Origin: Tilletia caries
Lineage: Eukaryota; Basidiomycota; Exobasidiomycetes; Tilletiales; Tilletiaceae
DNA length: 64,000 nucleotides
Direction: 5' to 3'
NCBI GenBank assembly: GCA_032718865.1
Contig: JALUTQ010000035.1
Coordinates: forward strand, 434,001-498,000
The notes beneath the pieces were generated by a model that saw nothing but the letters and a program-made list of their open reading frames with translations, was not told the DNA's origin and searched no databases. This document shows positions 1-8,982 of the stretch, one piece after another. How positions within the stretch are numbered: position 1 is the stretch's first letter; the number at the start of each line of letters is the position of its first letter. The position numbers were made by a program, and so were the translations under genes.

Positions 1-1
1 C

Positions 2-406
2 GACGACGACGACGACGACGACGACCTGCCCCCTCACACCCACAGACAAAGCAGCCTGACCTCCATATCAACATCCTCACAATCAGCCTCAGCCTCCTCA
101 GCCTCCTCCTACGACTCCGAAGAAGAAGCCCGAATCGCACAAGAAGAGTGGGACGACGGAATACACCAGCTCCAACTCGCCCTCCAGCTCATCTTCCTCC
201 CCTACCTCGGCAAGTACCTCGGCAGGCGCTATGCCTACACCATCTGGAACCGGTACTTGCGCTATGGCCCTACCTCCAGCTTCTTCGGCTTCCATCCCGT
301 GTCTGCTTCGTCAACGTCACTCGCGCACGGAGGCATTTGGGCCCGCATGAACTCCCTCGTCCCCAGCTGGGCCGTCGCTCTCGTCAGCACAGCTGCAGAC
401 GCATAG
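2..406 (+). CDS. MIM2: Mim2-like mitochondrial outer-membrane import protein (3' part)
   Basis: The open frame runs in from the left edge and ends at TAG 404-406, giving 134 visible residues. It starts with a poly-Asp run encoded by (GAC)n and a Ser-rich stretch. A conserved block follows: EEWDDGIHQLQLALQLIF, then LPYLGKYLGRRYAYTIWNRY. The acidic/Trp start, one hydrophobic segment and the basic GRR-aromatic end match fungal Mim2, a small subunit of the MIM complex that inserts alpha-helical proteins into the mitochondrial outer membrane. The family core is about 90 residues; the tail here is longer. The start lies outside the window. The gene converges with the E2 gene, with 99 bp between stops. 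The family call rests on my recognition of the core motif. Confidence 0.7.
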   Translation, partial: DDDDDDDDLPPHTHRQSSLTSISTSSQSASASSASSYDSEEEARIAQEEWDDGIHQLQLALQLIFLPYLGKYLGRRYAYTIWNRYLRYGPTSSFFGFHPVSASSTSLAHGGIWARMNSLVPSWAVALVSTAADA

Positions 407-505
407 CACAACTCTCCACCTTGTACCAACAGCTGTCTCCCACTCTCACACTCTACACATACACCCAAGGTAACACGACTTGATTACACCGGTACCACCA
501 CAGCA

Positions 506-1833
506 TCACTTCGGTGATGCGTACTGCACAAACAAGATCAAATCTCATCTCAACAACCACAACCCATGATTCCAAGAGGGGGACAGCGAACTCACCTTTT
601 TTGTATATTCCCCAGCCATCTTGTCAAACTTGGGCCGGTCCGACTTGTACAGCTCCGCTGTTTGGACGAAGGTCGTCATCGATGGTAAGCAAAACGAACG
701 AAACAGGCAGAGCTGGAAGGGGGGAATGGGGGGGGGGACGCACCGATCGAGGCCACTAGCGCGTCGTCTGTGTTTGGCTCGGACAGTAGTTGGGCAATTG
801 CCATCAGGACTGCAGCAGTCATCGATCGGAAGGGGAGCGTCAGCACAGCATAGCATGGAACGACATGGGAGACAGACCTGCGCTCACTGCTCGACGCCTT
901 CGTGCTTGGCTTCCACGCCTCCGCCTTCAACAGGCCCACACATAGGTCTGGTGGAGAGAGAGAAAAGCCGCCGCAAATGTCAGCCAGCTGTGTGTTTAGC
1001 TCAGCGTGTCATCATGGGCCCGGGTAATGAAAGCTCACTCCCGCTGTCATCGACGTTTGGGTGGTAGATCTGCGTGTTGAACTTGACCTTCGGCGTCTTG
1101 AACGGGTACTCTATTGGGAACTCCAGCGAGAGCTGTGTCATTCCCGGGGGATACGATGGTTGTATGAGCTTCTGGAGGTTCGGACGCGCCAGCTCTCTGG
1201 GGACGAGGTGCTCACCTCGAAGACTCCGCCTTGGTATGCTGTATTTGACTGGGCGAAAGGGGGGAGGGCGAGGGCGAGTGTTCAGCTGTCTGCGAGTTCA
1301 AGGCTGGACTTATGCGCCTCCAGTGGGGACACTCACAGGCTGCACAGAAGGGAACGGGGAAGGGATCAGCAAGACGTCAGCATGGGGAAGTGTCAGAGGC
1401 CGCGTCCGCGCAGTCATGGACGAGGACGGGGATGGGGAAATAACGTACCCCTGAGATCTTTGCAGTCCATTTGTAGATGTTGTCCCTGCAGAAACAGTCA
1501 ATGAGCACTGTGTGAGCATACGCGCGATGTCTCCACCTCAGTCCCCGCACAGGCCCGCCCCTTGCTTCCTTCGTGGAGTAACGCACTCAGCAACTTCGAC
1601 AGCTGCAGGAGAAGCGGGGGAGAGTACGGCGGTCAGTTCAGAGTGCTAGTAGAGCTGCATTTGAGGGAGGTGAGGTGCGACGTACAGATGCCGTCGAGAG
1701 GCGTGTTGTGCAGGTCCGCGAGCTCCTGCGTCGTCAAGAAGCGCGTTCAGCATAGAGAAAAACGCAGGATAAGAAGGGAGGGAGGAAGACACACCTTCAC
1801 CAGACGCTTGTTGGATCCTGCGACTTGGGCCAT
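506..1833 (-). CDS. ubiquitin-conjugating enzyme E2 (UBC fold), 11 exons
   Basis: Exons in transcript order: 1833-1795, 1725-1686, 1602-1587, 1485-1449, 1339-1337, 1248-1216, 1132-1039, 947-888, 809-744, 657-596, 523-506. They sum to 468 nt, 155 residues plus stop, a normal length for a class I E2. The start MAQVAGSNKRL leads into helix 1 (ELADLHNTPLDGI), then DNIYKWTAKISGP, the YPFKTPKVKF strand, the HPN motif (IYHPNV) and the active-site Cys in GNLCVGLL, eight residues after the HPN Asn as in canonical E2s. The end EYTKKYAS is typical of the C-terminal helix. The Lys-Ala-Glu-Ala-Trp loop after the Cys suggests a UBE2D/E/L-like enzyme; I cannot assign the orthologue. It accepts ubiquitin (or a related modifier) from E1 as a Cys thioester. 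Confidence 0.9.
1337..1339 (-). other. 3-nt microexon of the E2 gene (one Pro codon)
   Basis: On the minus strand the three bases CCT lie between a good acceptor (..GTGCAG) and a good donor (GTGAGT..). They fall exactly between the exon ending GGG (Gly) and the exon starting TCA (Ser). Including them restores the Gly-Pro pair that E2 enzymes have just before the variable loop leading to GGVFE. Leaving them out keeps the frame but loses that Pro. The splice signals are seen; actual splicing is inferred. Confidence 0.7.
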
Positions 1834-2169
1834 ATTGTTGGGTGAGTGTCGAGGTGGGTGTTCGGGATGGGAGTGAGTGATGCTGTCGTCGAGGCGAGTC
1901 GAGACTCGAGTGTTGGTGTGTGGGGGTCAATCTGTGCTTACCTCATCTGCACAACTTCGGCCGAGAGCCTTCGGTGATTTGAGTGCAGGCTGTGAATCGC
2001 CGAGGTAGGGCACCCACCTTCCCGCCAGTCCAGCTAGCCGCCGCCGCCGTCGCCTGGATCACGGATCACAGCAGGTCGCCTTCGCCTTCTTGCTGGGCTA
2101 CACTCACTCACTCACTCACTCTCGCTCTCGCTCTCCTCTCCTCTCCCCTCGCTCGCTGCGGACTACACG
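1834..2169. promoter_or_regulatory. shared divergent promoter region, E2 gene / NDUFS5
   Basis: These 336 bp separate two divergent start codons. They hold no convincing gene. The NDUFS5-proximal part carries a (CACT)n/(CTCG)n pyrimidine-rich tract (about 2097-2160), a common feature just upstream of highly expressed fungal starts. No TATA box was recognised. Confidence 0.4.
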
Positions 2170-2741
2170 ATGGCTGTGAGTATTTAGCTGCGTGTCTTTT
2201 TCTGTGCGTCACTCACCCCCCCGCGCTCTCTCTCTCCTTCCCTCTGCAGTCCGGCTTCGGATACACGGGCGGTGCGCATCTCTCTTTCCTTCCTTCCATC
2301 TTCCAAAGCGCAAGAATGATAAATGCTGACCCCCTCGCTCCTTATCTGTGAACAGGCCCATCCCGCTGCTACCAATTCTTCCAAGAATTCCGCAAATGCT
2401 ACGCAAGCGCCGACCTCCCCGGCCAATGCGCAGCCCAACAAGCGGACTACTTCGAATGTCTGCATCATACCAAAGAGGTGCGTCCCTCCCCTCCCTCTCT
2501 CTCTTCCTTCACTAACCACCCCTTCTGATAATCGATCAACCAGATCGCACGCACGCGCGCCGTCAAGGAACACCTCCTCGAGCGCGTCGCGAAGGAGGTC
2601 AAGGAGGCTCGTAGTCGCGGCGAACTCTCGGCGTCGGGGAATCCGATTCGGCTGGGGTTGATCGTTGCTGATGATGCGCCGTCGTCATCCTCGGAGTCTT
2701 CGGGATCAGCGTCGGCGTCGGGGTCGGAGAGCGAGGCATGA
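2170..2741 (+). CDS. NDUFS5: NADH:ubiquinone oxidoreductase subunit NDUFS5 (15 kDa, twin CX9C)
   Basis: Four exons, 2170-2175, 2250-2271, 2356-2477 and 2544-2741, total 348 nt for 115 residues. The protein starts MASGFGYTGGPSRC and carries two CX9C motifs: C-YQFFQEFRK-C and C-AAQQADYFE-C. This is the disulfide hairpin of the intermembrane-space-facing complex I accessory subunit NDUFS5 (fungal 15 kDa subunit), imported and oxidised by Mia40. A Lys/Glu helix (HLLERVAKEVKEA) follows, then a Ser-rich acidic tail longer than in animals. Exon 1 encodes only Met-Ala, an extreme but common fungal arrangement. All introns have GT...AG ends. Confidence 0.88.
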
Positions 2742-3045
2742 TGCATGGGCGAAGAGGGGACCTTTGTACCTGGGCATCCCGAATCGAACTGGCATTTACA
2801 TCCATCCATACCGTCCAGGCCTGCTTCTCTCTCTGTCTAGACCCTGCTGAGCGTTTAGAATGCGTGATTGTGAGAAGAGCGTGGATTCCGTAGATACGTA
2901 TGTAAATGCCGGCTGTGTGTTACATCGCTTTCTTCTCGCTCCCACCCACCACCACCCATCCGAATCCGGACCACACTTCCCTTCTTCACAGCCGTCACAA
3001 AGCGGGCGCGAGTCGCAAGTGCGAGCGCAGGGACAAGACGAGCAG

Positions 3046-3076
<31 letters not shown>

Positions 3077-3084
3077 ACCCTCAA
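2742..3084 (+). promoter_or_regulatory. TAF5 upstream region
   Basis: 343 bp with no gene of its own. It contains an AGACGC hexanucleotide run (about 3047-3076) directly before the chosen TAF5 start. The frame is open upstream to 2860, so a longer N-terminus is possible, but the extra residues are low in information and partly encoded by the hexamer run. Confidence 0.35.
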
Positions 3085-6000
3085 ATGTCGTCCTCAGGCC
3101 CCGGCCCAAGCACAGGCACAGGCACAAACCAGACAGCCGCAGCCGCAGCCTCATCCTCAACAACCTCCCCCCTCCTACCCCAAGGCCCAACCCCGGCCCC
3201 GCCCTCCGAACAACACCTCCAAGCCGTGCTCGAATACCTCCAACGGCGCGGGTTCTCCCAGACCGAACAGGCCTTACGCGCCGAACTTCAAGCTCTTCCA
3301 ACTTCAACTTCATCCTCAACTTCGTCCTCGGGGTTGAATCGGAATACGGTCACGATTGGTGAATTGGCCGCTTCGGCTGCTCTTGGTGTCCATCCTGCGA
3401 CAACAACGACAACGGGGTACGTTCAGCAGGAGGAGGAGGAGGAGGATGTAGACGCGCTGCGTGCTGCGGAGGAGGCTGTCAGGCTCGACCCTACGGACCG
3501 CGCGAGGGGGTTCGGCATGCTCAAGGCGTGGTGCGAGGACAGTCTCGATATCTACCGCGCTGAGCTTTGTGGGGTCCTTCTGCCGCTCTTTGTCCATTGC
3601 TATCTGGACTTGATCACCCAGGGACATGCTCCTGCTGGTGAGTTTCTTCAAGATCGCGCGTTCGCAGGGCTTACTTCATGGCTCACTGACTCTCTCTCTC
3701 TCTCTCTGGTATGAAGCATCCGCCTTCTTCGCAGCCCACCAATCCTCCTTCCTACCAACCTACTCCCCCCTCCTAACCTCCCTCCGCGCAATCTCCCTCC
3801 CCACACACGTCATCACCGACCCCCTCGCCCAACGCTTCCGCACGGAGAGGTACATCGTCAAGATGACCCAGGCCGTCTTCTCCCTCTTCCTCTCCTGGCT
3901 CACCGACAGCTCGACGGCGGCGAGCGCGGCGAGCTCGAGTATCTCGGGGGCGAATGGGAGTGTGAGTGCGGCGGATTCGGGGCTGGAGGGGCCCTTGGTT
4001 CGCGGGAGGGATGCTATGTTGAAGGTTATTAATGAGCGGTGTCGGATCCAGCGTGCGTAATTCGTACCCTTCTTTCGGGCGTGCGCGCTCCCTGAATTTT
4101 TGGCTCATAAGTCGCATTCCCTTCCACAGTCCTCAAAAAGTCACGCACAGACATCGACTCCGCCACCCTCGAAGAAGGCTCAGGCCTAACCTCCTCCGTG
4201 CACTCCACAATCGAACCCACAGCCCGCTCCCAACGCTCCCCCTTCCACCCCTCCCTCCAAGTCTCCGCCGTGTCCCACAACGACGCGGTGAGCGACTACA
4301 ACGCGCGCAGTGCGGGTGCGCTCAAGTTGGGGAATCGGTTACCCCGCTCGGCGGAGTTGGAGGAGGAGGTTAGGAGGGAGCTCAGGGAGGAGGCGAGGAG
4401 GGTGAGGGCGGCGGAGTTGGTTAGGATGCGGAAGGTGGAGAAGAAGTTGAAGATGCAGCAGGGGGGTTCTTCGGCGTCGGCGTCGGGGACGGGGTTGGAG
4501 ATGTTGGAGCAGGATCAGGAGTTTGTTAAGATGGCCAAGAGGGAGATCGCGAGGGCGGCGGCGAACGCGGACGTCTCTCTTGACCCTTCCTCCCTCCCCT
4601 CGACAGCAGCAGCAGCAGCATCAGCCAGCGGCGGTGCTGCAGTTGGCAGCGGCAGCAATACCAGCGGAGGACCCACTACCACGTCCACGTCCACTTCCAC
4701 CGCCATCACCACCACAGCCTCCTCCTCCTCCACCTCCTCCTCAGCGCCCGCACTCCTCCAACCCACAGAAGCAGACATGCTCCCCCACCCACCCACCTTC
4801 CGCACAGTCGACATCATGCGCGAAGTAAGCCGGATCAAAGATGCCCGTCGCTCCATCGTCTTTGGCTCCAGCACTTCTACTGGAGCGGGGACCGCGGTGC
4901 CGGCGCACGGCTATCTGACCGGCGTCAGGGATCCGGTGTTCAATGGGTTGGGGGAGGCCGGTGCGTCTGTGGCCCGGGCGGCGATCTTGCCGAGTATTTG
5001 TGCTTATACGTTTCATGATGCTGAGGATGGGTGAGTTCTTTTTCTCTTTTTTTTTTTCCCTGGCTTCAGGAGTCCAGCACGGCACAGCACGGCACACTGG
5101 AATGGGTCGGACGATGGAAGTGGGCTGACCTAATTTTTTTTTCTTGTTCTTGCTGAAATTCAGGGTTACGTGTGCGACGTTCTCCGAGGACGCGACGCTC
5201 ATGGCTGCTGGGTTCGAGGAGAGCTATGTGCAGATTTGGAACTTGAAAGGCGAACCGCTGCGTGGGCTCCGAAGCGACTTTGCCCTCTCCCAGATCAAAG
5301 ATCGTGCGTAAGAAATTTGCATCTGACAGCTGAAGTACGCTGTTCGAAACTTTGGTTTGCTGATCATTCATTCTCTGACCCCACAGGCGACACGCTCCGA
5401 AAGTTTCGTCAACGGTCGGTCACCAGCACCCGAAAGCTAATCGGCCACTCCGGACCCGTCTACTCCCTCTCCTTCGACCCCTTAACCGGCTCCGCCTCAC
5501 CCCCCCGCCACCTCCTCTCCTCCTCCGCCGACGGCACAGCCCGGCTCTGGTGTCTGGACACCTTCTCCGCCCTCGTCTCGTACCGGGGCCACCAGCACCC
5601 GGTGTGGGATGTGGAGTGGAGCCCGATGGGGATCTATTTCGCTACGGCCAGTGCGGATAAGACGGCGAGGTTGTGGAGTACGGAACGGATCAATCCGTTG
5701 AGGATCTATGCGGGCCATTTGAGCGATGTCGATGTGAGTTTTCTCCCCCCCCCCCTTCTTTCTGGGTCCTTCCCTAACCCCTGAGCCTCGTTCGGAGCCA
5801 AAAGAACCTGATCTGAACCCCCCAATCATCTGTTCCAGTGCCTCAACTTCCACCCAAACACGCTCTACCTCGCCACCGGCTCCTCCGACCGCACCGCCCG
5901 ACTCTGGGACGTCCAACGCGGCTCCTGCGTCCGCCTCTTCATCGGGCACAACGCCCCCATCTCCACCCTAAAAATCAGCCCCTGCGGCCGGTACCTCGCC

Positions 6001-6522
6001 ACCGCCGGCGCGGGCCACGGCTCCTACGCGGGCATCCCACCGGCCAGCCTCGCGGGCGCGACGGATACGACGATCAGTCTGTGGGACCTGGGCAGTGGGA
6101 GGAGGGTCAAGAAGATGTGGGGACATAGTGCGCCGGTGCATTCGCTTACGTTCAGCTCGGACGGGGCGATGCTTGTTAGTTCGGCCGCGGATTGGACGGT
6201 GCGGTGTTGGGATGTCCGAGGGGCGGGTGGGCCGCGTAAGACGGGGGGTGCGGCGGCGGCGGCGGCTGCGTCTGCTGCTGCTGCGGCGGCGAGCAGTATC
6301 ATGCTCGGGAACGGCGCGAACGGGTCGGGCGGATCAGGCGGCGCGTCTGGAGTCGGAGCGATGGGGGGCACGCACATGGATCTGGCAGCGTCCAGCAGCA
6401 TAGCGCACCTCAACTCGTCCGTGGACTGTCTGGCGACGTTCCACACCAAGCGGACACCGATGACCACGGTCCAATTCACTTCTCGGAACCTCTGCTTGGC
6501 CGCGGGCGCGATGCAACTGTAA
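3085..6522 (+). CDS. TAF5: TFIID subunit 5 (TAF5), LisH + NTD2 + WD40
   Basis: Exons 3085-3637, 3717-4052, 4130-5030, 5164-5303, 5387-5733 and 5839-6522 sum to 2,961 nt, 986 residues. Near residues 48-75 is a LisH helix pair (VLEYLQRRGFSQTEQAL). The TAF5 NTD2 domain follows (FVHCYLDLITQGHAPA, then ERYIVKMTQAVFSLFLSWL). After a long Ser/Ala-rich linker come about six WD40 repeats, with signatures such as LLSSSADGTARLW, FATASADKTARLW, LATGSSDRTARLW and LVSSAADWTVRCW. TAF5 scaffolds TFIID (and SAGA in many fungi) in the nucleus. A Gly/Ala-rich insertion after the WD repeat near 6240-6370 and a further C-terminal segment depart from the animal protein. The start at 3085 is the last Met before the conserved region. 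Confidence 0.92.
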
Positions 6523-6716
6523 AACTATAGCAATCTGAAAAGCAAACATACTTGTTCATGTAACCACACCCAGCCCCGACTTCTTGCTGCGAAGAACCCG
6601 TCCTGCAATGCACTGAGCACAACGATCCATTCACAAGACAAGATTACGCGCGCGTCCTTGCACCGCACAGAAAGACTCCCTGGGGCGATCGTAGAGTTCC
6701 GAGCGCTGTCCGTCCA

Positions 6717-8381
6717 TCACCGGCCGCCACGACTGCTACCTGATCCTCCCCGTCCCCGCCCCCGTGCCCAACCGCGATAAGGTCTCCGAAAGCCGCTCCC
6801 GCCCCTAGCTTTGTAAGCACCACCGCTCGAGCTACCCGCTCCCGTCTTCCGACCTGTAAACCTGGATCCCGATCCCGATTGGTTCCCGCCGCTACCCCGT
6901 TCGTCCGCCCAATTTCCTCCGTAGCCCTCCTCATTGTCATCGTAATCACCGCCGGCCCTTCTTCCAGCCTGTCGGCCGCGAGCCCCTCCTGCTCCTCCCC
7001 TCCCACTTCCGGATGTGGAATTATGATAGCCTGGGCCGGAGGGTGGAGGATCATCATCGTCATCATCAGGGTTCCCGAATTGATCGAGGTACTTCCGTCT
7101 CTTGTCCTCCGGCAGGGCTGAGAGTGGAGTATGATGCGGCGGTGCAATGGGCCCGGAGGAAGCACCACTTCGTATCCGTATGGAAGTAGAGGCAGACGCC
7201 ATGGCCTGCTCTTCGATCATAGCCAGCGCATCGTCGTCGTCGTCGTAGAAACTGAGGAATGCGTCCTCAAGGTCGGGATCGGGAAGGAGCTCTTCGTGCG
7301 TGTTGGAATGATGTTGGTGATGGTTCGATGAGATGTGCGGCCGGGACTGGGCAGATGTGGATCGCAGGGGTGACGGACCGCCGGACACGGACACGATGTC
7401 GTCGGTGTCGTCGGTAAAACTGAGAGCGCGACCGCGGGCGCCGGTAGAAGCAGAAGTCGAGGCCGAGGCAGGATTCGGCACACGTCTCTTGTTGTTCCTC
7501 GAAGATAGGGGCGTTCCAGCACGCCGCTGCGGGGGCATGTTCGAACTCGGCCTCCGTGGTTCCTCCAGTCGCTCGAACTCTGAAGCAGAGATACTTTCCC
7601 AGAAATCAGCTGAGCTCGGAGGCGCCGCGATGGTGGCAGAGGACGAGACTGTGCGTGGTGTGTGTGGGACCGGTGATGCTGCTCGAGTGGGTTCTACGTC
7701 GTCTTGAGTGTCCAGAATCTCAATCACGTCCACTGCTCTCTTTTTGCCGAGTTGTAGATTCTTCTGAGCTGGCCGGGCGCTGGGGCCGGGTATCTTCAAC
7801 CAGCTGGCCAGCGATGGGGAGCTGGAGGAGGAAGATGCAGCGACGTCGGAAGAAGTAGGTCTTGATGCCGTTGCGCGTAGTCCTGATGCTGGTTTGCGAG
7901 GAGTGGGTAGATGCGAAGATCGACTATCTAGACCGGCCGCCGCTGCACTGCGGGAGCTGCTTGCGACGAATGCAGGCAGCTCGTCGTCGGAAGAGACAGA
8001 GGACGAGTCCAGCGTAATGACCGTGTCCCGCTTTCGCGCTGCGGGAGTCGATCGAGTCGGAAGCGCGTTGAGATGTCCGCCTTCGCTAGCCCTGGCTTTG
8101 CCCTTCGTGAACGTCGGCGCCGACCGAGGAGATGGAATGAACAGGGACGGACTCTTCGTCCCCGACGTCGTGCTTGGTATGGACCTGCTCGAGCCCCGGG
8201 CGTTCTCCTTTCCCAGCTCTTTGACGGCCGATGCTACGCTGTCGCCTCTGCGCTGCTCACGGCCGTCGTTCGCTCCGCTGGGGGCCCGAAGCCCGGTGCT
8301 GTGGAAGTTGAGGCGGTCGACGAGCGAGGGGAACCTCGGAGACGCGTGTTCACGCGCTGAGCCCTCCGAGTCAGAGCGCAT
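6717..8381 (-). CDS. uncharacterised Ser-rich nuclear-type protein with C-terminal RGG repeats
   Basis: A single 554-residue frame, ATG at 8381-8379, no intron seen. Most of the protein is Ser/Pro/Arg-rich and probably disordered. Three features stand out: two hydrophobic-acidic patches resembling SUMO-interacting motifs (DTVITLDSSS and VIEILDTQDD), a short conserved-looking block DFWESISASEFERLEE, and a C-terminal Gly/Arg segment with GRGRGG and SRGGR ending the protein. RGG tails commonly bind RNA and are methylated on Arg. I do not recognise the family. It converges with TAF5 (194 bp between stops). Confidence 0.6.
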   Translation of the reverse strand: MRSDSEGSAREHASPRFPSLVDRLNFHSTGLRAPSGANDGREQRRGDSVASAVKELGKENARGSSRSIPSTTSGTKSPSLFIPSPRSAPTFTKGKARASEGGHLNALPTRSTPAARKRDTVITLDSSSVSSDDELPAFVASSSRSAAAAGLDSRSSHLPTPRKPASGLRATASRPTSSDVAASSSSSSPSLASWLKIPGPSARPAQKNLQLGKKRAVDVIEILDTQDDVEPTRAASPVPHTPRTVSSSATIAAPPSSADFWESISASEFERLEEPRRPSSNMPPQRRAGTPLSSRNNKRRVPNPASASTSASTGARGRALSFTDDTDDIVSVSGGPSPLRSTSAQSRPHISSNHHQHHSNTHEELLPDPDLEDAFLSFYDDDDDALAMIEEQAMASASTSIRIRSGASSGPIAPPHHTPLSALPEDKRRKYLDQFGNPDDDDDDPPPSGPGYHNSTSGSGRGGAGGARGRQAGRRAGGDYDDNEEGYGGNWADERGSGGNQSGSGSRFTGRKTGAGSSSGGAYKARGGSGFRRPYRGWARGRGRGGSGSSRGGR

Positions 8382-8982
8382 TGCTTTCCCGCTTCCCAGA
8401 CGCGTCGGTGGATGTGGGAATGCGATGGTGGTCGACGTCGACGCGAAAGACCAACACTCATACAGACACGCATTACATAATCGGAACGCGTCGCGTCGCG
8501 TCGCGTCGCGTCACAGCTCAAATCTCACAAAGACGGGGCAAAGGACAGAACAAGTTCGAAGATAACAGGGGTCTTTATTGCAAAAAGCGACTGGAGAGAA
8601 CAGAACTTCAGAGTCGACAGGGGGTTCAGAAAAAGGGAAGGAACGAGATGCTGCGACGAAACAATTTGTACAAGAACCGGGAAGGACCAAGTTGGAGACT
8701 GAAGCGAGCCAAAGGAAACGAGTCGAGCGCCGGAGACGAGATGCGGATTCGAAGGGAAGAGGGAGAGTGTGGCGGATGTTGTTTTGCGATGTGCACCGGT
8801 GACAGGGGACCCCGAACGAAATGAAGGTGCTGCCTGGATGAGGGAGACGAAAAAACCGGGCGAGCAGGACAAAGTATGTACGGTTGAAAAGACGAATGGC
8901 GAGCCGGAGTCAAAGTCGGAAAAGGAATGTGTGCATATTGTGATGGTTGCGTGTGTGCATGTTGTGATGGCTGCGTCTCCTT
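8382..8982. other. intergenic, giant-gene 3' region and promoter of the RGG gene
   Basis: 601 bp between the stop of the giant gene and the start codon of the RGG gene, both on the minus strand. A short tandem run of a CGTCG pentamer is visible near 8489-8511. No coding segment is supported. Confidence 0.4.

Noticed and set aside
2860..3084. Upstream in-frame Met for TAF5 at 2860
   Set aside because: The extra 75 residues include translated AGACGC hexamers and no conserved sequence; the Met at 3085 fits better.
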